Below are positions 11,032 to 24,200 of a stretch of 30,000 bases of DNA, piece by piece. This stretch comes from Glandiceps talaboti (taxonomy: Eukaryota > Hemichordata > Enteropneusta > Spengelidae). The first letter of the stretch is position 1. Every line of letters begins with the position of its first letter. The notes beneath the pieces are model-generated. The model worked only from the letters and a program-made list of their open reading frames with translations, did no database searches and was not told where the DNA came from. Location of the stretch: assembly GCF_964340395.1 (NCBI RefSeq), contig NC_135553.1, positions 8,200,001 to 8,230,000 of the forward strand. Reading direction: 5' to 3'. The position numbers and the translations under genes were made by a program.

Positions 11032-12590
11032 CTGGGATAAATAATACAAACAAATAAAAAAAATGAAATAAAATTATATGTATTTTCTTGAAAGGATACA
11101 AGATATCTTTATCTTTCGTTGTTTCTGTGGGTGTTCTTGGTGCCTCTCTATTACTTGATTTGACTGGCCAACTTCTCTAAAGACTTTCTATATATGAAGC
11201 AACAAATATGGACGAGCTTTTACTGCTCTATTTAAGTATTAGAAATATAAATGCTAGCTTCATAAAACATTAAGTTAAACGTTCATTTTATTCAAATATG
11301 CCTGTATAGTTTAAGTAACATGCAACCTGGTCTGAATGTAGAGTTGCCTTTTTTATTCTGGCGTTGTCACGTTAATATTAGTTGCTATAATATAAATAAA
11401 GTTTAGGATTGTCAAAATATATAAGAGAAACACGTATATTCTGGAAATAATTGTAAATGGAAAATACGATGATCTGATGTTAAGAAAGTTGAACATACAC
11501 TTGAATTGCTATTCTTGTTTCGTTAGAGTATATAGTAGACCTATGCAATATTACATGTAACTATCTTAAAACTCATGGGTCGTCAAAGCTATGGTAATCA
11601 AATTGCAGAGATAATCTTCCCGCAAATGGACTCCAAAATGATTTACGCCGATGTCTGGGATGTCGGAAGCTTTACTAAGTACCGGTAGCTTTTTTTCAAA
11701 TTTGATGCGCCGGAAGCGTTGTAGAAGATGCTTGCAGTGCGTGTGGACATAGTAGCTATGTCTAATGAAATAAAACTCCTAAAGGTAATCCAATTGCAGG
11801 CCTATGTAAACCGATATATCTAGTTGGCATCGTGATTACTCGGCGTGAGCCAGATAATCTTTCTCTCAAACACTGCAAAATATGCCATGGGAACATTTAT
11901 TCTAAGAACCCGTCTTCCTACATATGTATGACTTCTTCGATGAATACACTAAATGGCAATTCATTTAACAAACCATTGGTGCGTTAAATGTAATCTTTCT
12001 GGTTTATTAGAGCTTTTAACATGATGACTGATCTTTACCTTCGATCAAAATTGTAACCGTGAATGTCCGTTTGAATGAGTACATTGGACATCAATTCTAA
12101 CATAGCGATTCTGTGTACTTTCAATTTGAAAGAAGGCTTATATTAAATGTGTTATGACTTCAGGGAGAAGCGAAGCTTTAAGGTTGGCTATTTTGATAGG
12201 AAGATACTTTACGTATAGGAGTTATATCAGAAAGGGAACATCGTGGAATACAGATAGACACCAGCTTTGGATGTAGACATCACGACCTGATTCGTAGGTG
12301 CGGAAATCAAGTATCAACGTTCTTTTGATCCTTGCTGACTTCTTTAACTATCATAATGCCATCATTTTAGATGTGAACCAGTCGAAATTCTGCATACTAA
12401 ACTATCCATGTAAAATATTATATACACGAGATCAGATTGGCAGCAATGTATATGACAAATGAAAGATTGGTGCGCAAAGGGATTTGTGAAAAGTGAATGA
12501 AAATGAACAAGTCAAACTACCTACCTATACAATCTACCTATCTACCTTCATGATGCAGACATACATAAGACGGACAAACAGCCAGCCAGC
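11032..12590. other. AT-rich non-coding stretch
   Basis: About 1.5 kb of unique sequence. Short AG...GT bounded open segments exist, for example + strand about 11737-11783, but they are too short to separate from chance. I see no transposon, RNA gene or recognisable protein. Confidence 0.4.
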
Positions 12591-12627
12591 CCGACAGACA
12601 GACAGACAGAAAGGCAGGCAGGCAGGC

Positions 12628-12676
<49 letters not shown>

Positions 12677-12757
12677 GGCAGGCAGACAGACAGACAGGCA
12701 GACAGACAGAAAGGCAGGCAGACAGACAGACAGACAGACAGACAGACGGACAGACAG

Positions 12758-12791
<34 letters not shown>

Positions 12792-12792
12792 A
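12591..12792. repeat. (CAGA)n array with GGCA sub-blocks
   Basis: A GACA/CAGA tetramer array of about 200 bases, broken by short GGCA runs (AGGCAGGCAGG) and GACGGACA variants. The variants recur at several places, which suggests internal duplication of variant blocks. The open frames across it, TDRQ on + and CLSV on minus, are artefacts of the period. Confidence 0.98.
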
Positions 12793-13019
12793 CACACAAA
12801 CAAACGCACACACGAATGCATGCATCCATGTACATACATACATGATACATACATACATACATACATACATACATACATACATACATACGTGCGTGCGTGC
12901 GTGCATACATGCATACATACATACATACATACATACATACATACATACATACATACATACATACATACATACATACACACACACACATACATACATACAT
13001 ACATACATACATACATACA

Positions 13020-13048
<29 letters not shown>
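12793..13048. repeat. (CATA)n array, compound with the GACA array
   Basis: A CA/GCAT-rich bridge (12793-12831) leads into (CATA)n. The array is interrupted by a GTGC block (about 12889-12904) and by a CA run near 12975-12987. With the preceding GACA array it forms a compound microsatellite of about 460 bases. Confidence 0.98.
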
Positions 13049-13050
<2 letters not shown>

Positions 13051-13740
13051 GATGCGAGTCGTAGAGTTGAACGGTATAAGTATGGATAGTTCAGACGTTA
13101 CACTCTAGCACTCACACTCTCATACTCTCGTACGGGATCGTTCAGGTCCAAGTCGGGAATTAGTCACGACTGAGAAGATATTTCGGCTTGCCAGAATCAC
13201 CTATCCGAGTCGATTCTGGATGTTTAATTCTCACTTTAAATATACTTCCAATACAATGGAATTTACACAACAACTAAATATAGAAAATCACGCCATAAGA
13301 TCACGCCATCATAAAAGATATTATGTACTTTTCTCCAACTAATCATGTGAATTTCAGTTACATCATGTTTGCCCAGTTTCGTCATCGCCAGTCTATTTCT
13401 GACCTATGGCCTACAATGCCGAAAAGTAGAATTTATTCCCATAATTCCGAAATACGATATTTTGGATCGTAACACCACCCCCCGTTTTCCTAAAGGAGCG
13501 ACCCGCGACTTCAGAACTGGAGAAACATGACGAGTGGCATAGCCAAAGCTTTCTTGTAAATTTGTTTTTGTGTTTTTCTTTTTATAACAACTAAGTAACA
13601 CCGTTGCATAGATACAATATGTAATCGGTAATCAGGTAAAATCGTCTCAAGGAATGTTAAATACAGAGTATATAAATATACATGAGATAAATACATGTAA
13701 ACATAGAATAAATCACAAAGTAAACCAATTATGAAATCAT
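13049..13740. other. Non-coding spacer
   Basis: About 690 bases of unique AT-rich sequence with no recognisable gene. It holds a short tandem of ATCACGCCAT near 13288-13311 and a C-rich run at 13475-13484. Confidence 0.4.
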
Positions 13741-13761
13741 ATACATACATACATACATACA

Positions 13762-13793
<32 letters not shown>

Positions 13794-13810
13794 CATACAT
13801 ACATACATAC
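13741..13810. repeat. (ATAC)n microsatellite
   Basis: A 70-base ACAT-unit array with one ATATAC interruption near 13790-13795. Its flanks show no similarity to those of the other ACAT arrays. Confidence 0.97.
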
Positions 13811-14143
13811 TCGATATCTCTTGAAATGAAAGCAAACTCATATTTCTTTCTATTCAGACATCATGTCTGACAGGATTTTCGATGCCGCATCTTGTAAAAA
13901 ATAATCCTCTTTAAAAGTACATGTACATCATACCATATGGTGTAGAGTCAGACTAAGCCCTGAAACCATTGTAAGCATTACTTAATTATATGGATCGTAC
14001 TGGCGAATCTATCGCATAGGATAGAAAACCCTTTGGCATAGTTATTCCGACGTTTCTCATCATTGAGTTCATCATTTCGTTGTTTTTCTTAGATACAGCG
14101 AGAAGAATAACCAATGACATATCTTTACTACTACTAGGACACG
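13811..14143. other. Non-coding spacer
   Basis: About 330 bases of unique sequence between two ACAT arrays. I see no gene or other feature. Confidence 0.4.
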
Positions 14144-14185
14144 CATACATACATACATACATACATACATACATACATACATACA

Positions 14186-14214
<29 letters not shown>
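14144..14214. repeat. (ATAC)n microsatellite
   Basis: A nearly pure 70-base ACAT-unit array ending in ATATATAA. Confidence 0.97.
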
Positions 14215-14219
<5 letters not shown>

Positions 14220-15870
14220 AATATGCTGGAAATATACTATACGTGTATTAAACTGTTCAGTTAATCTACGACAGAAAAGTGTCTTGTTTCTTGTAAAGTA
14301 ATATCAACCTACTATTGTTCCGCCAGTTCGGAAAGGGACATTAACGCTGAATAATTAAGTCATTGAGTGATCAATTTCAGTAGTATACGGATCAAAACGT
14401 AGCATTTCCAATTAACCATCTCACAGAAACTACACTGTGACGGTCCTGTCGTCCTAGCAAAAAAAAATCGAAGAATGTTGTTCTGAGCTCCGACATATTT
14501 AACTTAACTGCTCTTTACCATATACATATTAATAAGTTTACCATGGATGATAGATCGGTTTAACCCTGTACAGCCTTGTTTACAATGACAAGGGAGTGGT
14601 AGAATTTTCAAAATACATAACAGCAGACTGTTGAACATGCATCACATCAGTATATCATTTCTTAGAATTTCAACATAAGAAAAAATTACATAGGGGCTGA
14701 CATGAATCGCAAGATCTTAGGTGACACGTGTGGGAACAAGAAATAGTTTCTTTCTTATTTTTTTAGCCTCATGACAAATCACGTCATACAAATCTGTGTC
14801 TTTTTTGTAATTTATTCACACAGAAAAAGACGTTACACGCATCACATTCAGTTGAGTACAGCGGTGAGGAAAAATGACACTATATATACTTTTAAGCAGA
14901 ATATCGTAAACATAGAGCCTAGTAAAGGGTAGTCATAATAAATGCAAAACGTCCATGCACCATATTACAGAGCTACAATAATAATTTACGGTTAAAAAAA
15001 CGAGCTCAACAGGGTAATAATGTAGGCTTACCCAACCTACTCTGTCCTCATCGAAAGGTTAGTTGTTCCGACAACACATTATACAATACCCTTAGGGTCT
15101 GTACTGCTTTATTCACTCCAGTTAGCAGTACATGACATTCGTCATCCATCACACCATGGGAGGTGTTTACACACCGTCCGACTTATAATTCACTTCACTA
15201 CTCGTTTGTCATTCCGTCCTTTGACCTTTACCGCAGGTATCAATTTAACTTTTTTTTTTACAGGAAGAGTCAATTCTCCTGAATACCTAGATTCTCATTT
15301 CCGTGTAGGTAAACAACATGGATATTTTATACTGTGTAGTCGATTTAGTACTTGTAGGTAGCTCCCTTGGCTGTGATCTGTAGATGTAGGGAAGGCAGAA
15401 AGACGGCAGTAGGATTTACAATGACTCAGTATTACTGATAAGGTTATCATGAATTATGTCTATCTGGTCCATTATGGGTTTGTTTTTAGTTGGCATATAC
15501 AGGCTAATGTAAAGAAATGTATTTTTGCTTTAGTAATCAGATTTCCATGTGTCATTAGGGCATATGTTATTAGAGAAATGATATTCTGAACTGTATTGTC
15601 CAAGCCACACATTACATCTACAAGATTCATGTTGGGTTTAGCAGTTCTACGTGCTTTATTGCACTAACTGTTTTTTAAAAAAATTATGTTGTTTTTCAAC
15701 TCTGGTGATAGCTAACTATTCGTTGAATATACTCATCGTCCAAGATAAAGTATGCAGACTACATTCGATTCATCGTTATTGTACTTCTGATTTTTTTCTG
15801 AATTGATAATGTATGTAAGTGTATTAAGTATAGGGCAATATTTCTTTATACTTGCCCATAACTGAAGAAG
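14215..15870. other. Non-coding spacer
   Basis: About 1.65 kb of AT-rich unique sequence. No open frame above chance length and no transposon or RNA gene is visible. Confidence 0.45.
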
Positions 15871-15942
15871 TATGTATGTATGTATGTATGTATGTATGTA
15901 TGTATGTATGTATGTATGTATGTATGTATGCCCGTCTGTCTG
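15871..15942. repeat. (TATG)n microsatellite with TCTG tail
   Basis: (TATG)n covers 15871-15930 and is followed by CCCGTCTGTCTG. Read on the other strand this is CAGA units followed by CATA units, the same pairing and order as the compound array at 12.6 kb. Confidence 0.96.
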
Positions 15943-18010
<2,068 letters not shown>

Positions 18011-18062
18011 GTGTGTGTGTGTGTGTGTGTGTTTGTGTGTGTGTGTGCGTGCGCGCGAGCGC
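18011..18062. repeat. (GT)n running into GC alternation
   Basis: (GT)n with one TTT break covers 18011-18047 and passes into GCGTGCGCGCGAGCGC. The whole run is alternating purine-pyrimidine apart from one or two bases, so it is a good candidate for left-handed (Z) DNA. Confidence 0.95.
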
Positions 18063-19166
18063 ATCCGGCCATACATAACATACACCTCCCTGTCATACTG
18101 CATTATCTGAGCCAGTCTGATTTCAATCACACTTGGCATAAAGGTCACATAGGATAAGAGGGATATGCTAATCACTCGTGGCCTATGCAGATTCCATCAC
18201 TTTGGGCAATATCTGCAGTCAATATCCATTTTTGTACAATTTCAACTCTGGAATTAAAATACACACAGACTCAATCTACACCATAACATCAGTTATAAGA
18301 TTTTCGTTTTGGTATTATGAGGTTTGACCTCAACACTAAAATGTCAAAATCAAGTTAGTTTTACATGTCGTATACATTTTATTTAAGACACATTTATCAT
18401 GTTAACATTGAGAACCAAATTAATAAGAACAGATGAACTAGTTCCAACAACAATCTGATACATTTAAACCTGTGATAACAACCAAATACCATAACATTTG
18501 CAACTGCTTATAACGAAGTGCATACGTGTAACTGTTATTGTTTGGGGGGAAGGGCAATACTGACGCTTATAGGACATTGTTTTAATGATGGTTATGAAAT
18601 GTCCACGTGGTACATGGTGCCACTGTGGAGGCAGATTAAACATGTTGGCGGCAGATTGAAGTCCGTGTCCAATTAGGAAGAATAACGTATGGTTCAATAC
18701 ATGATCACGCCAAGGTCGGACAGAAGTGAAAGCTGGCCGACGAAAATGATCAAATTTTAAAGAAACATAACTGGTAAGGTGTGCAACATTTATATCTTGT
18801 CAAACACTCCCTAAAAAGGTTGTGTAGTAGTAAAGTGTGCTTGATGTTGTTTAAAAGTAACACAGGTGAGATATATCAAGGGACATGCACACAGTTGCTG
18901 TTACATTGTATATCGTACTTTACATCACTTTTGATCACACGGCAGCCACATTCATCCTTAACTTAAAAAGTCACTCGATACACGTACACGGTGATACAAT
19001 TCAAGTGTGTACTGTACATCCATGTTATCCAATGAACTATTTTTGTACGTTTTTCAAAGATCAAATCTAATATAAAATTTAGCATGCAAGTATAGTTTGT
19101 GCGAAGGTGATAATGTAGGACATTGGCACTTCGGTGTTTGGACTAAAAGTTGCTGATAACAATCAG
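18063..19166. other. Non-coding spacer
   Basis: About 1.1 kb of AT-rich sequence. A 77-codon minus-strand open frame at 18464-18697 has no recognisable domain and is within chance expectation. Confidence 0.4.
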
Positions 19167-19243
19167 GAGTGAGTGAGTGAGTGAGTGAGTGAGTGAGTGA
19201 GTGAGTGAGTGAGTGAGTGAGTGAGTGAGTGAGTGAGTGAGTG
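19167..19243. repeat. (GAGT)n microsatellite
   Basis: A pure GAGT tetramer array of about 19 units. The minus-strand frame across it encodes only SLTH repeats. Confidence 0.98.
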
Positions 19244-19929
19244 ATAAATCGTCCATCCATTATCATAACATTAATTTGTTTGATAGTTCAGGAGCTATTG
19301 ATACAGAGGTAGATACGTACTTTCAAAATGATAAATCTGATGCTGAAGGCACTGCTCACTCAATCTAGATCATAGGTCAATATCAAAGAATGTCATACAG
19401 TTTCTACTAAAGCCGTATGATATGCAAGCAATTTACGGAAATACAATGTACATGGATTGCATATTAAACATGCCAAAGGATTCTGGGTAATATTATATAC
19501 GCCTTTCAAAAGTTCTCTTCAATCAATGCATGAGTTTAACCTAATATAGTCCCCTTATTGAAGATTAACTGTTTCTTTGTTATCAAAAGAACAGATAAAC
19601 CGAGAGTGGTGAAGACACTTGAAATTAACATACAGTCTCAGCTGATATAATTCCAAATATTATTAATCATATTAAGTGAGTTAATGTTCACTTTTTAACT
19701 TCCGTACTCTCATTCTATTCATTGTTGTTGAACAAATTAATTGTCTACTGTGAACTGACACTTTTTACCGAATGATTGATCATGTAATTAATATACAATA
19801 ATTTTGTTTTCCAGACCACGATCGATATTAACTGACCAGAGAAAACATGGTGAAAACACTGCATCATTTTATATTTAATTAATCTGGTGAGCTAAGGTAA
19901 TAACACACTAGTTTTCATGTCTCGTAAGA
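19244..19929. other. Non-coding spacer
   Basis: About 690 bases of AT-rich unique sequence before the pentamer satellite, with no feature seen. Confidence 0.4.
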
Positions 19930-20592
19930 TATAGTGTCATGTCGTGTCGTGTCGTGTCGTTCCTTATCGTGTCGTGTCGTGTCAGGTTTTGTCGTGTAGT
20001 GTAGTGTAGTGTAGTGTAGTGTAGTGTCTTGTAGTGTCGTATCTTGTAGTGTCTTGTAGTGTTATGTATTGTAGTGTAGTGTAGTGTTCTGTCCTGCCCT
20101 GCCGTGTAGTGTAGTGTAGTGTAGTGCAGTGTAGTGTATATTAGTGTAGTGTAGTGTAGTGTAGTGTAGTGCAGGGTAGTGTAGTGTAGTGTAGTGTAGT
20201 GTAGTGTAGTGTAGTGTAGTGTAGTGTAGTGTAGTGTAGTGTAGTGCAGGGTAGTGTAGTGTAGTGTAGTGTAGTGCAGGGTAGTGTAGTGTAGTGTAGT
20301 GTAATGTAGTGTAGTGTAGTGTAGGGTAGTGCAGGGTAGTGTAGTGTAGTGTAGTGTAGTGTAGTGTAGTGTAATGTAGTGTAGTGTAGGGTAGTGCAGG
20401 GTAGTGTAGTGTAGTGTAGTGTAGTGTAGTGTAGTGTAGTGTAGTGTAGTGTAGGGTAGTGCAGGGTAGTGTAGTGTAGTGTAGGGTAGTGTAGTGTAGT
20501 GTAGTGTAGTGTAGTGTAGTGTAGGGTAGGGTAGTGCAGGGTAGTGTAGTGTAGTGTAGTGTAATGTAGTGTAGTGTAGTGTAGTGTAGTGT

Positions 20593-20722
20593 AGCGTACA
20601 TGTAGTGTACAAATTAGGTCATCTCATCTCGTGTAGAGTACGTCGTTTAGTGTCGTGCCGTTTTATGTGATCTCGTGTCGTGATGTGTCGTGCAGAGTTA
20701 TGGAGTGTCATGTGCAGTGTAC
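20593..20722. repeat. Non-pentameric block, copy 1
   Basis: Sequence beginning AGCGTACATGTAGTGTACAA that breaks the pentamer register. It matches copy 2 at 20941-21069 almost base for base, with about five substitutions over about 130 bases, at a fixed offset of 348. Confidence 0.93.
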
Positions 20723-20940
20723 TGTAGTGTAGTGTAGTGTAGTGTAGTGTAGTGTAGTGTAGTGTAGGGTAGGGTAGTGTAGTGTAGTGTAGTGTAGTGT
20801 AGGGTAGTGCAGGGTAGTGTAGTGTAGTGTAGTGTAGTGTAGTGTAGTGTAGTGTAGTGTAGTGTAGTGTAGGGTAGTGCAGGGTAGTGTAGTGTAGTGT
20901 AGTGTAGTGTAGTGTAGTGTAGTGTAGTGTAGTGTAGTGT

Positions 20941-21069
20941 AGCGTACATGTAGTGTACAAATTAGGTCATCTCATCTCGTGTAGAGTACGTCGTTTAGTG
21001 TCGTGCCGTTTTATGTGATCTCATGTCGTGCAGTGTCGTGCAGAGTTGTGGAGTGTCATGTGCAGTGTA
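20941..21069. repeat. Non-pentameric block, copy 2
   Basis: Second copy of the block at 20593. The pentamer array before it also matches that before copy 1: the CAGGG variant at 20809 corresponds to 20461. The duplicated unit therefore includes both array and block. Confidence 0.93.
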
Positions 21070-21240
21070 GTGTAGTGTCATGTGTAGTGTAGTGTAGTGT
21101 AGTGTAGTGTAGGGTAGTGTAGTGTAGTGTAGGGTCATATAGTGTAGTGTAGCGTAGCGTAGTGTAGTGTAGAGTCGTGTCATGTCGTGTCGTGTAGTGT
21201 AGCGTAGTGTAGTGTATGTCGTGCAGTGTCGTATCATTTT

Positions 21241-24200
21241 TGTCGTTTCGTATTGAATCGGCTTGTCTATGTAATATATCGTATCATATTAACACTGCAT
21301 TTTGCATTATAGGAAATTCTTTCAACGTCCTTTCAACTAGCGTCATGCCCCTTTCCATACAAAAGCGTTTAGATAGATAATCATTTTCTTATCAAAAAAC
21401 GTCATGGGTCATCTGAAACTATTTACTTAATATTATACCAATTTTGCGCAATTCTCCTTCTAAAAACGTACTAAATATTGTTATATGCTGAGTGGCGGTT
21501 CGCACATCGCAGACGACAGTGTCGTGAAATGATATAACAGAGCACTACTACTAATTACCAACGGCTATAAAAAACTAGTACATGATGACGTCAAAAAATG
21601 CAAATAAAGGGAAATACTGTTAAGCAGTTCACACCGCAAGCCTTGCATTCATCCAACTAGGAGTAGTTTTCCTATCATACTGTTAAAACATATTAGTTAG
21701 GCCCATTAGAAATAAACATGCAATTCAAGTACGTCTGAACCGGTAAAGTAATATCCACGGCGTGATTGAGTACAAATCAAAATACGAATTGGTATTTTTT
21801 TTTTAAAGTATTACCCCGTGGTGTAAACTTTTCTCAATGAATATACCCCTACACATTTCCACACATGTACACAAATAACAACTTATTTGTCAATATCACA
21901 GTACCTAATAAATAATACATGCATGCTCGCCATACAACTGTTTGATGTAAATTAAATACTAGTCTGCAACGTTATAAAGTAATTAATTTATGTTTTTTGA
22001 ATATTATTCACGACATCATCACGCAATTCATCTTATTGGAAATGTCACTATATGCAAGTGTGTGCTTCCGGCAAGAAAGGAAATGTATGTAGCGCAGACT
22101 AACAATGTATGTCTGTTAGCTGGAGAGTAATGATATATTTGATCCTAACGTATAAATAAAGGAAAGCGTTCTCATCCGTTCTTGATAAGTACACATCTTT
22201 ATAGCGTGGCACAACCCAAGTTATCCTCTTTGAATAGAAAATATGGATTATATACGTATAAATCTGGTCATTCTACGCCACATGACGATCAATGTCTGCG
22301 TCACTGGTTATCTGCTGTGCTCGAAATATGAGTCAAAAAAGGTCAAAAAGTTTTATCTTAATACTAGGTTTAGGATGAATAGTTTGCAAGTGATGGTAAA
22401 GCATGTTTCAGTAAAAAAGAAAACTGTGAGTACCTTTTTAAATATGCATCTTAATCGCACCCAAAACGTATGCATTAAGTTGATGTCCCTATAAGACATG
22501 GAACAACGTAATTATATAGCATGTGCCCCATATTTCATATACCTTACTTCTACTCTGCCATGCTAGCCATGCGCATCAAAAACATAAAACTAGTGCTCTA
22601 CCCCGTGTTTTCTTCCGTCTCCGCCAGCTAATGTTGTCCATATTGGTTTACACTGACGTAAGCCAAGATTATGCTAACACGACCGCGCTTTAAAGAACAG
22701 GATACTTCACTCGAAAAGTTCTATGTAAACCTAAGTAATCTATAAGGAGTTGTGTAAGGCATACGTCTGCAGCAAAACGTCTCTCTTGCACTTTCAAACT
22801 TATCTAACCACCGAACAGGCACTAATTTGTCTCTCAACTACGAACGAGATACCCTGAAGATAATAGTTCCTGACGCAACAACTGATAATGTCAAGAGGAA
22901 TTTTCTTTCCGGATTGACGTGGAGTTGAATTGCAACTTTAGTATACAGCTTTCTTTCTCTGAGAGTAAATTAAGTGTCTACTCTCTTCTAGCGTCTGCAT
23001 AAACGTGGGTATGGAGAGTTGCATTTGCTCTCGATCGAGATATCCTGACGTAAAGTGATCATAACGTTTGTAACCAAGGTGAATGTAATGTTTTAAAACC
23101 CTCGTTTATTAAACTAGAGGCAATAGCAAATGAGAAAATATTACCTCCTTCGACTATTTCTTGACGATGTGATTTTTGCACAGATCAGTTTATATCGACT
23201 TTTTAAGGTTAAAGACTAGCTGTTTAACACAAATTTTGATATAAGTTTACTGTTTTACTGCTCTCTTGACTTACGTGAAAAATGCGGTTTGTTTTGAGTA
23301 TGGTTCCAGAGATTCATAGTTCGCCCTAGTTTGTAGAATGCACATTTGAATTTATCCAGATCTGAAAATACGTTCAAAAGATATGAGGTAGTCTTATTAC
23401 CCAGCTACTTCTAGAAAGAAGCAGTTTGTGTGATTCCATTCCGAATCTCCAGTTTAATGAATGCTCATCATGTCCCAGATGTAAGATTCATTTTATGGGC
23501 CTGCCAGATAAAATAGATGACTGACTTGTACAATACAGCGTCTCGTTTCTCGTTTCTCATCCATTGAACAGCACATGCATATGAGCGTGATGTATTGACA
23601 ATTATCAAGAGTGTACGGATGTCTCATCAGGAATGATACATCTTGCTTTTCTATCTTTTCAAAGAGGGAGACAATATCATAAATGTTCTGGTATAATGAA
23701 CCGCATTCAGTCATATTTTACAGGTAATACATTCACACATATTACCAAAAAAGCGTCACCACTGTCAACAAGTGCAAAAACAAAGTCATCTCAAGAACAC
23801 CACAACGAACTATCAAGTGCATGATACCTTGTAATCCATTTTCGAAATTTCTCTTTCTTTAAGTGTTATTTTCTTTAGCAACGAAAAGAAAACTGAACGA
23901 TGTCACTAATCATATATTGATTCATGTATACAAAAATTATATCATTAATATTTCATGAATTAATCTCATCGTACTATGCTGTGTCAATACATTACAAATA
24001 ATGATTGATAGTTTATGCCATGGTTGAAAGATAACTTGTAACTTATTAATATAACAGAGCCCCTGAATTCTCCACAAAAAGGAAGGTTTGATAAATCATT
24101 TAAAAAGATGTTTAGATGTGAGGTTTTTTAAAGAAATTTAAAGTAGTATAATGTTCTAACCAGACATTGTTCCCCTATGCAAATATTGTTCCTGCCAAAT

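Larger units (their letters stand above)
19930..21240. repeat. TAGTG pentanucleotide satellite
   Basis: About 1.3 kb made mainly of the pentamer TAGTG, with ordered variants TAGGG, CAGGG and TAATG. The + strand is almost free of C. The two ends (about 19938-19990 and 21175-21240) are richer in a GTCGT-type unit. A non-pentameric block of about 130 bases occurs twice, 348 bases apart. Minus-strand frames of up to 234 codons encode only LHYTT repeats: 5-base units read as a 15-base, five-codon cycle without stops. They are not genes. Confidence 0.97.

Noticed and set aside
12493-13108. Several long frames on both strands (up to 198 codons)
   Set aside because: They encode only TDRQ, IHTY, MYVC or CLSV repeats from tetranucleotide arrays.
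19908-21237. Minus-strand frames of 80 to 234 codons
   Set aside because: They encode LHYTT repeats from the pentamer satellite, open in several phases at once; not genes.
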